Below the pieces are notes generated by a model. That model was not told where the DNA came from, made no database searches, and saw nothing but the letters and a program-made list of their open reading frames with translations. The position numbers were made by a program, and so were the translations under genes. Shown one piece after another: positions 1-8,988 of a DNA stretch of 64,000 nucleotides. This DNA is from CAVQBP01 sp963782475. Its GTDB lineage: Bacteria > Bacteroidota > Ignavibacteria > Ignavibacteriales > Ignavibacteriaceae. The DNA is taken from NCBI GenBank assembly GCA_963782475.1, contig CAWAJW010000017.1, positions 1 through 64,000 of the forward strand, written 5' to 3'. How positions within the stretch are numbered: position 1 is the stretch's first letter; every line of letters begins with the position of its first letter.

Positions 1-88
1 AAATGTCGTTAAACTGTCATTTAATTGTCGTCATGATTTTAAATTTCTTGATTTAAATTTGCTAATCAAATCATAGGAATCCAGAAAC

Positions 89-1692
89 ATGAAAAAAATA
101 TTTTTTATTATTCTTTTGATCTCTTTAACCTACGCTTCGGACAAAATAAATATTCTAAAAAATTATATCGGCTTTTTTCATTTTATCAAAAGCAGGACTT
201 ATTTAATGGTTCGGTGTTGATTTCTAAGAAGGGACAAATTCTTTTAGATAAAGGGTACGGAATTCAAAATGCAACCAGAAGAAAACTTAACACTCCCAAA
301 ACAATTTTTGAGATTTATTCTATCACGAAAACATTCACATCAACTATAATTCTGAAATTAGTTGAGAAAAAAAAACTGTCGTTACAAGATAAGCTTTCAA
401 AATTCTATCCTGATTTTCCAAATGCGAACAAAATTAGTATTGAAAACCTATTAACCCATACATCCGGCATATATGATTATACAAGGGGTAATAATATGCC
501 TGATCAGACTGAAAAATCTTTTATTGAATTTGAAAAAACAAAACCGTTAGATTTTGAACCCGGAACTGATTGGAGATATTCCAATTCCGGTTATTATTTC
601 CTTGGTTATATTATTCAAAAAGTTACTGGGATAAGTTACGAACAGGCAGTTGCTAAATATATTTTTAAACCTTTACAGATGCATAAAAGCGGCTTTGCAT
701 TCAAATATTTGAAAAGTAAAAATAAAGCAATTGGCTATGAAGTATTTACAAATCATAAAAAGAAGCCCTCCGTTATTTGTGAACCGCCGGGACCGTTTGC
801 TGCGGGTGGTATTTATTCGACTGTAGAGGATCTGTACAAATATTACAACGGGCTTAGAGATAATAAAATTTTATCCATCGATTTATTAGATAGAGCATAC
901 ACAGTATTTAAAAATAATTACGGCTACGGTTGGATGATTATCCCGCAATTTGGGAAAAAGACAGTTGGACATAACGGTGCCGGCGCCGGTTTTAGAAGTG
1001 AATTTATTCAGGTACCCGAGGATGATATCTGCATAATTTTATTATCAAATTGTGAGAAAGATTTAAATAATATAGTTGGAAGCGTATTAAAAGTTCTATA
1101 TGATCGACAAGTTAAAATTCCTGTTTTAAGAAATGTTACTAACGACGAACTAAAACAATATACCGGAACTTATGAGGCAGATAGTAGTTTCTGCATCTAT
1201 GTTAACATCGAAGATAATAAGCTAATTGTCCAGCCGTCAAAACAACCCAAAACTATATTGTATCCTGAAAAAAATAATTTATTTTATGTCGAAGAGTTAA
1301 GCGAAAACGTACTGTTTAAGGAGAATAATTTACAGCAAATAGACACGTTAATTTTGAAAAGAAACGGGTAGGAAATCAAAGCGAAAAAAATTTATCCGTC
1401 ATGGGGCATAGTTGGAAACGCAACTAGAAACGGCTGGGATGGACCGGATGTAAAATTGATACAAACAGAAAACAAAGATATATGGGAACTGAAAAACGTC
1501 CAGTTAGAAGATGGAGAAATAAAATTCAGATTTAATAATGGTTGGACAATAAATTTAGGGAAAACTAACGACGGGGGCCTAATGCAAGACGGCGCTAATA
1601 TAAAAATTCAAAAAGGTTTATATGACATTATTATAGATTTAACTAATGATGAAAACTTAAAATACAGTATTATTAAGTATCAGAAAAATTGA
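89..1692 (+). pseudogene. Serine hydrolase (class C beta-lactamase/PBP family) fused to a SusE/F-like domain, disrupted
   Basis: The ATG at 89 opens an export signal (MKKIFFIILLISLTYA) that runs out of frame. The mature protein continues in the frame of 139 onwards (GQNKYSKKLYRLFSF...). One missing T near 137 (gcttcgg instead of gctttcgg) would join the two as ...TYAFGQ. The enzyme part runs to 1368 and has the family marks: SITK (SxxK nucleophile), YSNSGYY (YxN) and HNGAGAG (HxG), followed by a DUF3471-like tail ending LKRNG. A TAG at 1369-1371 then interrupts an open frame that continues EIKAKKIYPSWGIVGNATRNGW and a beta-sandwich of the SusE/SusF outer-membrane starch-binding type, ending at 1692. 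The frame match across the TAG indicates one ancestral protein: a periplasmic or surface hydrolase with a glycan-binding tail. A hydrolase translated from the GTG at 214 would lack an export signal. TAG ends other genes here (ggt, the 46.9-kb receptor), so it is a true stop. Confidence 0.75.
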
Positions 1693-1912
1693 GAGAAAGA
1701 TTATTATTTATCTAAAAATTATAATGAAAAAGTAACTCTACATTGTAATGAACTATTAACTCGAGAATAAATAAAGGAAAATTTTATAAACGACCTAACA
1801 TCGAATCATTTTAAACCTTTATATAAAAAGTCAATATGAAATAGATATCCGGACAAAAATGTTTGTGAAAAACTGCATCAAAAGTTTCATCATTTAATCA
1901 TTGCATTGTAAA

Positions 1913-2590
1913 TCCTATCAAAAAATAATTGCTTTCCTAATTCCCTCCCCCAATCCTCACGCAAATATTTTTTTCAGCTTGTCATTAAAACAAAAAACAT
2001 AGCACACCAGCCACCATTGAAAAAGACTGCCTTATTTTTGCGGTTCCGTTAATCTGCTCCGGACAAAAATAAGTAAGACTTTTTACTCTACCTTCATTTT
2101 AATAAAACACAATATTTGTAGTCTTATCAAAAATTACTTGTTCGGTCTGACAGCCAATATGTTCTCTCCATTCCCATGCTGTCAGCCCTTCACAAATAAT
2201 TTTTTCTACTTCTAAGTAAATCTTGAAATGATTTCCGTAATCGACAGGTAAAAAAAACTTGCTTAATATTTTTAGCGTTTGATTAGTGTGTGAGCAAGGC
2301 TTTTTTGCCATCAAAATTATTTTAAGATTATAAATTTTCCTTGTCTTTATTCAAAGATAGAATTAATTTGATACTAACCTAAGCTTTTTTTGGGAGGAAA
2401 TCGGAAGGACTTATTTGATCCATATCCGAAAAATAATTGTATGACTATATTTAGTCATCATCTTATGTCTAAGTTTATACACTTAGGATGAAAATGTATA
2501 TTTGTAGATATAAGGTTTGTAGATATAGATATGTTCATATTGGTAACTAAAAGACTTAATAATAAGTCAGATTTGCTTTCATAAATGGAG
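1913..2590 (+). repeat. Dispersed intergenic repeat, copy A
   Basis: This is the longest copy of a repeat family found five times in the window. Landmarks in order: a CCTATCAAAAAATAATTGCT start, a poly-T/AAAACAAAAA stretch, AGTAAGACTTTTT, a conserved core (2121-2234) with a CTGACAGC ... GCTGTCAG inverted pair, and a CTTGCTTA ... TGAGCAAG hairpin with T-tract (about 2265-2312). Further on are a GGGAGGAAATCGGAAGGACT segment (2392-2421) and a final ACTTAATAATAAGT. The minus strand of the core is open for 71 codons (2099-2314), but the same frame is broken by stops in copies B and C. It is therefore a relic ORF or chance, not a gene. The copy ends just before the cassette region. Confidence 0.75.
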
Positions 2591-2746
2591 ACAAGAATGG
2601 CTATTCCATTTGAGTGGTGAAGCTGATCGCGATTGGTTTGATCCCCAACAATATTGGCACATCAATTATGTCCAGTCGGGCCGAGTGCGTAGTGACGGTT
2701 CTGTACCCGCCGGTGCTAGATCCACGCCGTATTCTTCGCCTCAAAG

Positions 2747-3148
2747 ATGCCCAAAGCGGCTTTTTACGCCGTACCGCGCAATGCCCGAAGGTTATACACA
2801 ACACCGGCAAAGCACGGTGCCTATTTCGATGAGTTTGCCATGATTATCGGCGGTATCCAGATCGACCGATTGATCGCATTCGAAAAGATCGATCGTGCAA
2901 GGATAGTTGATCATGATTTCTCGGTGTACAAGTTTGCTCCAGAAGACTTTAAAAAGCTGCCCAACGGAGAGTACGTTAGCCATAAACGGGTGCGCACAGC
3001 ATCCGAGCGGCGGCACCACAATGCAGAATCGTACCTCACGGCGCGGGGGTTTCAAGTGATCTATGTTGATGATATCTGGGCTCTTAAGGATGACCTTGAA
3101 TCGACGGGAGTCGCCTTCGACTCAGAACATTTGCGAGTCCGGCGATAG
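2747..3148 (+). CDS. Hypothetical protein, possible integron-cassette gene
   Basis: A 133-residue ORF starts at ATG 2747 with no clear ribosome binding site. I recognise no family. It is basic and mixed alpha/beta in appearance, with an IIGGIQIDRLIAFEKIDRA segment and a C-terminal RGFQVIYVDDIWALKDDL segment; it has no signal peptide or membrane helix. From about 2640 to 3150 the DNA is clearly richer in G+C than everything around it, with different codon use, which suggests recent transfer. The first 40 residues are less protein-like, and the other two forward frames are also open over 2610-2830, so the true start may be further in (Met57 in AMIIGGIQ is one option) or the N-terminus may be rearranged. 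It lies 5' of attC-like sites, where an integron cassette gene would be expected. Confidence 0.5.
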   Translation: MPKAAFYAVPRNARRLYTTPAKHGAYFDEFAMIIGGIQIDRLIAFEKIDRARIVDHDFSVYKFAPEDFKKLPNGEYVSHKRVRTASERRHHNAESYLTARGFQVIYVDDIWALKDDLESTGVAFDSEHLRVRR

Positions 3149-3205
3149 GCTGTGTCAACAATTTTCATCGATGTCTTTATCCCAGAAAGAGCAACCTAAG
3201 CCGTA

Positions 3206-3418
3206 AATCAACCGGGCGCCGTTTTCAAAGCGGCATTTGCGTGGTTTTTGGCTTTAGTTATAAATGTAAAGCTACTTTTTGGCAGTAACTTATTAATCTA
3301 AATTGTTGCAGCCAGAGTGTACGATGAAAGTTGGGCACCGTCTGCTAAATATTTGGTGTTGTCTTTCTAATCGGCATTCTTGTCATAGGCACCGGTTATT
3401 TGCAAGGTCGTTAAATTA
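3206..3418 (+). other. Possible integron attC site 1 (degenerate)
   Basis: The inverted pair AACCGGGCGCC (3210-3220) and GGCACCGGTT (3388-3397) brackets the stretch. It ends in CGTTAAAT (3409-3416), which fits the attC R-prime core GTTRRRY. The complementary left core is not clear. Size and position, 3' of the transferred-looking ORF, fit an attC, but the site is imperfect. Confidence 0.35.
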
Positions 3419-3423
3419 AAGCA

Positions 3424-3613
3424 CAACATAACCCGCGGCTCAAGGCTACATCAAATTTTCCGTGGGCTATTTTGTAATTTTTATGTCTGGTAACTTCGTT
3501 TAACTTTCTTTTTCAAGGTGCTCAAACTAAAGAATTTTTTTAATTATTTAGGTTTGTGCTTCTATTCGGCAGTCTTGTTATGGACTGCCGGTTAGTGGTC
3601 ACGCGTTATATAA
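3424..3613 (+). other. Possible integron attC site 2 (degenerate)
   Basis: The left end ATAACCCGCGGCTCAAGG (3428-3445) is nearly the same as the left end of the better site at 4181 (ATAACAAGCGGCTCAAGG). The right end is CACGCGTTATATAAC (3600-3614). An inner hairpin CGGCAGTC/GACTGCCG lies at 3567-3591. Pairing between the outer arms is poor, so this may be a decayed site or only the left half of one. Confidence 0.4.
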
Positions 3614-3693
3614 CTTATCATAATTTATGATGAAAATTATATTTAAGTTTTTATGATGAAAAAATGTAAATCATTTAAAGGAGTGTAATTATT

Positions 3694-4143
3694 ATGAGAA
3701 AATTGCCAAGAGGTTATAATTCAGTCAATCCATATCTTGTCGTAGAGAATGCACCAAAAGTTTTTGATTTTGTTCAAAAAGCATTCGGAGCAGCAGAAGC
3801 GCGACGGACACCACTTCCAGATGGTTCGGTTTTAAATATCGAAGCATTAATAGGAAATTCCATTGTCTTTTTGGCCCAAGCTCCACAGAAAGAGCAAGTA
3901 GGTTCATCTGTTTTGTATATGTATGTTGATGACGCAGATGAAATGTATAGAAATGCAATAAAAGCGGGAGCTACTTCAATTATGGAACCAGCAAATTTAT
4001 TTTTTGGTGATCGAATGGGTGGAGTCAAAGATCCGTTTGGAAATCAGTGGTGGATTGCACAAAGAATTGAAACACTTACAACAAAGGAACTTAAAGAAAG
4101 AACTTCAAAACAAAAAGAAATTGATGCACATCAGCAGATTTAA
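3694..4143 (+). CDS. VOC family (glyoxalase/bleomycin-resistance, PhnB-like) protein
   Basis: The 149-residue protein starts at ATG 3694 behind a good ribosome binding site (AAAGGAGTG). It opens with GYNSVNPYLVVENAPKVFDFVQKAFGA, the first beta-alpha-beta module of VOC proteins of the PhnB type. It closes with DRMGGVKDPFGNQWWIAQRIE, the usual second metal-side strand. Such cytosolic proteins bind a divalent metal and act on, or sequester, small molecules; the substrate here is unknown. It is complete for the family apart from a charged 25-residue tail. An attC-like site begins 34 bp after its stop, so it is best read as the cargo of an integron cassette, a common context for VOC proteins. Confidence 0.8.
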   Translation: MRKLPRGYNSVNPYLVVENAPKVFDFVQKAFGAAEARRTPLPDGSVLNIEALIGNSIVFLAQAPQKEQVGSSVLYMYVDDADEMYRNAIKAGATSIMEPANLFFGDRMGGVKDPFGNQWWIAQRIETLTTKELKERTSKQKEIDAHQQI

Positions 4144-4176
4144 GTTTTTTAAAATAATTAACTTAAAAATTAAACG

Positions 4177-4367
4177 CTATATAACAAGCGGCTCAAGGCG
4201 AGAGCGATTTCGCTCTCGGCATTTTAGGGTTTTCGGGTTTGTAGTTCCGTGTTTAGTTTTTTGTTCAACGTAGTTGTGCTATGAAAGTTTTCTTTAATTA
4301 TGAAATTTATTAACAAGTTCGGCTTTGTTGTTCTGGGCTGCGCCTTAGCCGCAACTCCGTTAGACGT
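4177..4367 (+). other. Integron attC-like recombination site 3
   Basis: The left arm, TATATAAC followed by AAGCGGCTCAAGGCG (4186-4200), pairs with CGCCTTAGCCGC (4341-4352) on the right. The right end is CCGTTAGACG, where GTTAGAC (4359-4365) matches the R-prime consensus GTTRRRY exactly. A perfect inner hairpin GAGAGCG/CGCTCTC sits at 4200-4217. The imperfect long palindrome with variable centre and the GCGGCTCAAGG wording are typical of Vibrio-repeat-like attC sites. No integrase gene lies in the window. Confidence 0.6.
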
Positions 4368-4381
4368 TTCAATATTTAGCT

Positions 4382-4882
4382 TTATTTTATATTTAGATCG
4401 TATCTTTGTTCTTTAACTGATTTAATAAATACAGTTGATTTTTTTTCTTCAGTTAAAATAAATCCGTAACGTTTATAAAGAGAAGCTGCAGCAAAAAGCT
4501 CTTTTATTGTCCATAAATAAGAAGTTGTGAAGCCGGTTTTATACAAAAAATCCATATATAAAGACATTAACTTTTTCCCAAGTCCAATGCCTCTGTATTC
4601 TGGGTTAATTAGAAAATAACGTAATTGTGCTGTATTTGTATCTCTATGCATTAAAAAGAGTGACCCTATAATTTTTCCATTATGTTCACAAATCCAAACT
4701 CCATCCATATTTGGATCATAATTTTTATAGAATTCAATTAATCCTTCAGCAATATAAATTTCACACTCGATTCCATACTCTTTATGATATAAATCTCCGT
4801 GAAGATATGTAATATATCCGATATCTCCCGGTGCAAGTTTGGTGCGTATCGATATATCATTTAATGAAATATTTTTATCCAT
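4382..4882 (-). CDS. GNAT family N-acetyltransferase
   Basis: The 166-residue single-domain acetyltransferase has the acetyl-CoA pyrophosphate loop RGIGLGKKLM (motif A, about residue 96) after the strand TAQLRYFLINPEYRG. The C-terminal LYKRYGFILTEEKKS segment is typical of the fold. It transfers an acetyl group from acetyl-CoA to an unknown amine. It lies 2 bp downstream of the MarR gene on the same strand, so the two are one operon. MarR-GNAT pairs, and MarR-GNAT fusions, are common in bacteria and often concern antibiotic or polyamine acetylation; that role is inference. The pair points against the cassette genes to its left. Confidence 0.85.
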   Translation of the reverse strand: MDKNISLNDISIRTKLAPGDIGYITYLHGDLYHKEYGIECEIYIAEGLIEFYKNYDPNMDGVWICEHNGKIIGSLFLMHRDTNTAQLRYFLINPEYRGIGLGKKLMSLYMDFLYKTGFTTSYLWTIKELFAAASLYKRYGFILTEEKKSTVFIKSVKEQRYDLNIK

Positions 4883-4884
4883 AA

Positions 4885-5319
4885 CTATACATTTATTCTA
4901 TTTAAAATTATTTTCATTGATTGAATATTTTTCATTAACTGTTCACATTCTTTAGCAGACAACTGGTTGAGAATGTTGGCAACTTGTTTATCCGTTGCCT
5001 TATTTAAATTTTCAAATTCTTTTTTACCTAGTTGGGTTAATTTTATTAAGTAGCTTCTTTTATCATTTCCGGAATTTATTTTGATAATGAGTTTTTTTCT
5101 TTCTAGCTGTTTAAGTATTCTACTTAAATATCCTTTGTCCATATTCAAAGAAGAAACAAGATCACTGGCTTTTATGTTTTCTTTATAATATAGATCAAAT
5201 AAAATACGCCCCTCTTGAAGTGTTAGATGACTTTCCAAAAAATATTTATCAAGTACACCAATTATAATTGTATAAAGTCTGTTAAAAGATCTAAACTCAT
5301 TAATATATTTTTGTTTCAT
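4885..5319 (-). CDS. MarR family transcriptional regulator
   Basis: The 144-residue protein has a MarR winged helix: LTLQEGRILFDLYYKENIKASDLVSSLNMDKGYLSRILKQLERKKLI contains the helix-turn-helix and recognition helix (about residues 30-80). It is followed by the wing KINSGNDKRSYLIKLTQLGKK. Long helices at both ends serve dimerisation. It starts at ATG 5319, and a 19-bp palindrome lies 18 bp upstream, as expected for an autorepressing MarR. It leads the operon with the GNAT gene and probably controls both in response to a small ligand, which the sequence does not reveal. Confidence 0.88.
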   Translation of the reverse strand: MKQKYINEFRSFNRLYTIIIGVLDKYFLESHLTLQEGRILFDLYYKENIKASDLVSSLNMDKGYLSRILKQLERKKLIIKINSGNDKRSYLIKLTQLGKKEFENLNKATDKQVANILNQLSAKECEQLMKNIQSMKIILNRINV

Positions 5320-5337
5320 AAAGTAAATTAATATTTA

Positions 5338-5356
5338 TAGTTGATATAGTCAACTA
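5338..5356. promoter_or_regulatory. Probable MarR operator
   Basis: TAGTTGATATAGTCAACTA is a perfect inverted repeat of 7-bp arms around a 5-bp centre. It lies 18 bp upstream of the marR start codon, where a dimeric repressor would block its promoter. That MarR binds here is inferred from position and symmetry. Confidence 0.65.
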
Positions 5357-5399
5357 CTATAAAATGTCTAGACAATTTATCATTTAACCAGAATATTTT

Positions 5400-5905
5400 C
5401 ATTCCCATCAAAAAATAATTGCTTGCCATATATCCTTTCCAGTACTATCGCAAATATTTTTTTGCCATTAAAACAAAAATTATTAAATAGCCCCTCCGAA
5501 AAAGACTTCCTTATTTTTGCACGCTTCTATATCTGTTCCGTTCAATATAAGTAAGACTTTTTTCTCTACCTTCATTTTCATAAAACATTGCATTTGTAGT
5601 CTTATCAAAAATTACTTGTTCGGTCTGACAGCCTATACGTTCTCTTCATTCCCATGCTGTCAGCCCTTCACAAATAATTTTTTCTACTTCTCAGTAAATC
5701 TTGAAATGATTTGCCCATTCCGCATTGCAAAAAAACCTTGCTTAATTTTCATATGTTGGATTATTGGTTAAGCAAGGCTTTTGTGAACAGCAATCGCAGT
5801 TAAAATTATATTGTCTTTGAAGGGAAATAGAATTAATTTTTGGTATCATCTTTAAGTTTTTTTCGGGAGGTAATTGATAAGAACTTGCTTAATCCAGATT
5901 TTGAA
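5400..5905 (+). repeat. Dispersed intergenic repeat, copy B
   Basis: This copy has the same order of landmarks as copy A. The core (5599-5712) is nearly identical to A and includes CTGACAGC ... GCTGTCAG. The hairpin CCTTGCTTAA (5736-5745)/TTAAGCAAGG (5768-5777) and the GGGAGGTAATTGATAAGAAC segment (5865 on) follow. After about 5900 it diverges into the leader of the secreted protein at 6036. The minus-strand frame that is open in copy A holds two TGA stops here. Confidence 0.75.
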
Positions 5906-6035
5906 CTCGACATTTTAAAAGTAAGTAATCTCTGCAAAGGGTATAAAAAGCTTGAAGTTTTTTATTCTGAGTCTCTGCTGAAATTCATAATCTTTAGTTT
6001 CAGTAAGCAACCAGATTTAGATTCAGGAGGTTTAA

Positions 6036-8259
6036 ATGAATAAAATTTTTGGGCTTACATTCTCAATAGCACTGCAGATAACTTGTAGCTTATCAACTTC
6101 CGCACAATGGGTTCAAACCAATGGCCCATTTGGTGGAACTGTCACTGCGTTGACTACCATGCCGGATACTCTGACTGGAGGAGTAGACATTTTTGCTGCC
6201 ACTGATGGAGGAGGTGTATATCTCTCAACAGACAATGGCGTGCAGTGGCAACCGATCTATGCAGATTTGCAGAATGCTGCTGTCTGGCGTGTGTTTAGTT
6301 TTTTGAAGGGCGTGGATGCGTCAACTCTTTACGCAGAAACAAATTCTGGACTTTATTGTACAAAAGACAGAGGCAATACATGGAAATCTGTCGGTGGTCT
6401 GTTTGAAAACCATGATATTGGCCTTGCTGCGATCTATATCGACACTGCTCAAGATACGGTTCTTCTTGCCGGAATCAGTGCTTCCCTGTTCGTATCCACT
6501 GATGCGGGAATAAATTGGGTCTCATCGACAACACCGCCCCCATCGGGCATAATTGGTACTGTTGTAGTCAGACCTGCCGTGAAAGACTCAGGCATTATTC
6601 GCCTCATTGCAGGAACAGCATATACCGGAATCTACATCTCCACCGATAATGGGATGACATGGACCCCTTCGACATTGAAAGGCGATATTGTATCAGTGGG
6701 TGCCTCCGATTCTGTGATTTACGCCGGGGTGTACGCAGATCATATTTACCGTTCAACCGATGAGGGGAAATCCTGGACGGCGTGTTGTAATGGATTGCCG
6801 CCTGCGACAGATATTAGAGCATTTGCGTTTGTTCCAAATGCAAGCGGCGGTTCAAGTGTTATTGCCCGTAGCGAGTCGGAGATATTCCTTTCTACCGACA
6901 GCGGTGATAATTGGCATACAATAAAGCATAATCTCTGGGCAGGTTTGTTCTGGTCTCTGACCACTGCTCAATTGAACGCGGATACATCTGCTATATTCGT
7001 AGGCACTGAGTCTGGAGTTTTTAGATCAACCAATGCAGGACTCACCTGGGATGTCGTCAACCAGGGGCTTTCGGCTTGCATTGTCACTGCGTTGGGAGTT
7101 ACCAGAACTTCTATTCTTGCTGGAACGTACGGAAATGGCATTTTTCGTTCGAGCGACCAAGGTTCTACATGGATACCGGTTAATAACGGTCTCGACAGTG
7201 CGTTCATTGAGTCGCTACAGAGTTATGGCGGCCTTACGGTCAATTCTATCGCTTCTTTCGGAAACACACTGCTTGCCGGCACTCTCGCGGGCATCTTTCG
7301 CTCGACTGACGAAGGAGCGACCTGGACCGATGTGAATAATGACTGGACGAGGCAACAAATTTGGAGTTTCGCGAAATCTGACAGTACTATCTTCGCCGGC
7401 GGCTCAGTCTTTCTTGCATTTCGCTCGACCGATGATGGGATAACCTGGAACTGTGGGGAAACGAGTTTTTCCTCTGGAGCAGTCATGGCTCTCACATATG
7501 AAAATGGCAAGTTGTTTGCCGCCGCAAATGAAGGGGGAGCATATCGTTCGACCGACAATGGGACAAGTTGGACCAAGATCTATTCTCCCGGTCAATCAGA
7601 CTATGCCAATGTGCTTACCTATGTTTCTCCCTACCTCCTGCTTGGGACGGCACGCAAGGCCTTCTTCGATCGAGTGATGACGGAGAATCCTGGCAGAGAT
7701 GGTGGCAGTGGTCTTGCCTGCTGATTGCGACATTTACGATTTTGCCGTTACCGGTTCGAACATCTTTGCCGGAACCATTGGCGGTGTATTTCTTTCCACA
7801 GATTGCGGATTACACTGGAGCAATGTCAGTTCAAAGGAATTAAATACGGGAATTATTTCCATCGCTATTTTAGGTTCGGATCTTGTGGCCGGAACAGAGG
7901 GTGCGGGCGTTATCTGGAAACGACCGCTTTCGGAGATGATTGCTTTTTCTAATGTATCTGATCGATTATTAGCATTCGACTTTAAATTGGAACAAAACTA
8001 CCCTAATCCTTTTAATCCTACTACAAATATAAAATATTCCATCCTAAAAGAATCATTTGTTACTTTAAAAGTATATGATATCCTTGGAAAAGAAATCACA
8101 ACCTTAGTAAATGAAAAAAAACCTTTAGGTAATTATTCAGTTAATTTCAATGCCATCAATCTTCCCAGCGGTGTTTACTTTTACAGAATGCAGGCCATAC
8201 CTGAAGGTAGGCAGGCAGGAAGCTTTGTATCCACGAAGAAATTTGTTCTGTTGAAGTAA
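6036..8259 (+). pseudogene. Type IX-secreted beta-propeller (BNR/YCF48-like) protein, frameshifted
   Basis: The gene starts at ATG 6036 (ribosome site CAGGAGG) with a signal peptide ending STSAQ. About ten repeats of the form RSTDxGxTW (Asp-box/BNR type) follow, building one or two seven-bladed propellers. The end (7960-8259) is a canonical type IX sorting domain, LEQNYPNPFNPTT to STKKFVLLK. The reading frame changes near 7657, where one missing G would give ARKGLLRSSDDGESWQ, and again between about 7690 and 7730. The sorting domain is therefore cut off from the propeller. If the shifts are real, the product stops at 7724 without its export tag. The role is unknown: secreted propellers of this type bind or hydrolyse glycans or mediate adhesion. 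It sits between repeat copies B and C. Confidence 0.8.
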
Positions 8260-8269
8260 GCTAAATTAA

Positions 8270-8310
8270 AAAGGTGATATCTTTACTTCATAGGAGATAT
8301 CACCTTTCAT
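8270..8310 (+). terminator. Intrinsic terminator-like hairpin
   Basis: AAAGGTGATATCT (8270-8282) pairs perfectly over 13 bp with AGATATCACCTTT (8295-8307), with a 12-nt loop. It begins 10 bp after the stop of the secreted propeller gene and just before repeat copy C. Confidence 0.7.
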
Positions 8311-8312
8311 TT

Positions 8313-8955
8313 TCAATCCTATCAAAAACATAATTGCTCGCTCAAACGAGTCTTATCTCGCTCGCAAATATTTTTTTAATCTTTACATTAAAACAAAAAA
8401 TTTTAAAACACAATCGTAAAAGACTTCCTTATTTTTGCTCTTCTTAAAATCTGCTCCGGTCAAAAATTAGTAAGACTTTTTTCTGTACCTTCATTTTAAT
8501 TAAACATAACATTATTTATCCTATCAAAAATTACTTGTTCGGTCTGACAGCCTACATTTTGGCGCATTCGATTGCTGTCATCGTTCACAACTAATTTTTT
8601 TAGCTTTTTTATTTAGTCAGTAAATAATTACCGTAATCACCGGGTAAAAAAACCTTGCTTAATTTTTATCGATAGGATGATTGATTAAGCAAGGCTTTTT
8701 GATACCAAATAGATAATTTTCTTGCCTTTGGTGGGAAAAAAAATTAAGTTGAAATGAACTTATGTTTTGGGAATGGTAATTTAATAGTTTATTTAATCTC
8801 AAATCCCCTAAGATTAAAAGCGTATCTAAATATAATATAAGCAAATTCTACATTTATAAATTTATAATAAGAATTTTGTGTACAGATATTTTGTATCTGT
8901 ATATAGGCATATAAGTAAGTTGACTAAGAGGTCGAATAATAAGTTGTAACAATAA
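8313..8955 (+). repeat. Dispersed intergenic repeat, copy C
   Basis: The start CCTATCAAAAACATAATTGC, the core CTATCAAAAATTACTTGTTC (8520 on) with CTGACAGC ... GCTGTCA, and a strong hairpin are all present. The hairpin is CCTTGCTTAAT (8653-8663)/ATTAAGCAAGG (8684-8694) with a T-tract. A TTTTCTTGCCTTTGGTG segment (about 8716-8732) is shared with copy E, and the copy ends near GTCGAATAATAAGT. It runs up to the leader of ggt. Confidence 0.7.
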
Positions 8956-8988
8956 TTTTCTATTAGTATTAGCATATTGAGGATTTAA

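Noticed and set aside
1369..1371. TAG recoded as an amino acid
   Set aside because: TAG ends ggt and the 46.9-kb TonB receptor at the expected family lengths, and no other in-frame TAG was found inside an intact gene.
2099..2314. 71-codon minus-strand ORF in repeat copy A as a real gene
   Set aside because: The same frame has stop codons in copies B and C, there is no ribosome site, and the conservation is explained by the repeat.
5840..6043. 67-codon ORF upstream of the secreted propeller
   Set aside because: It begins inside repeat copy B, lacks a ribosome site, and ends over the propeller start; no family resemblance.
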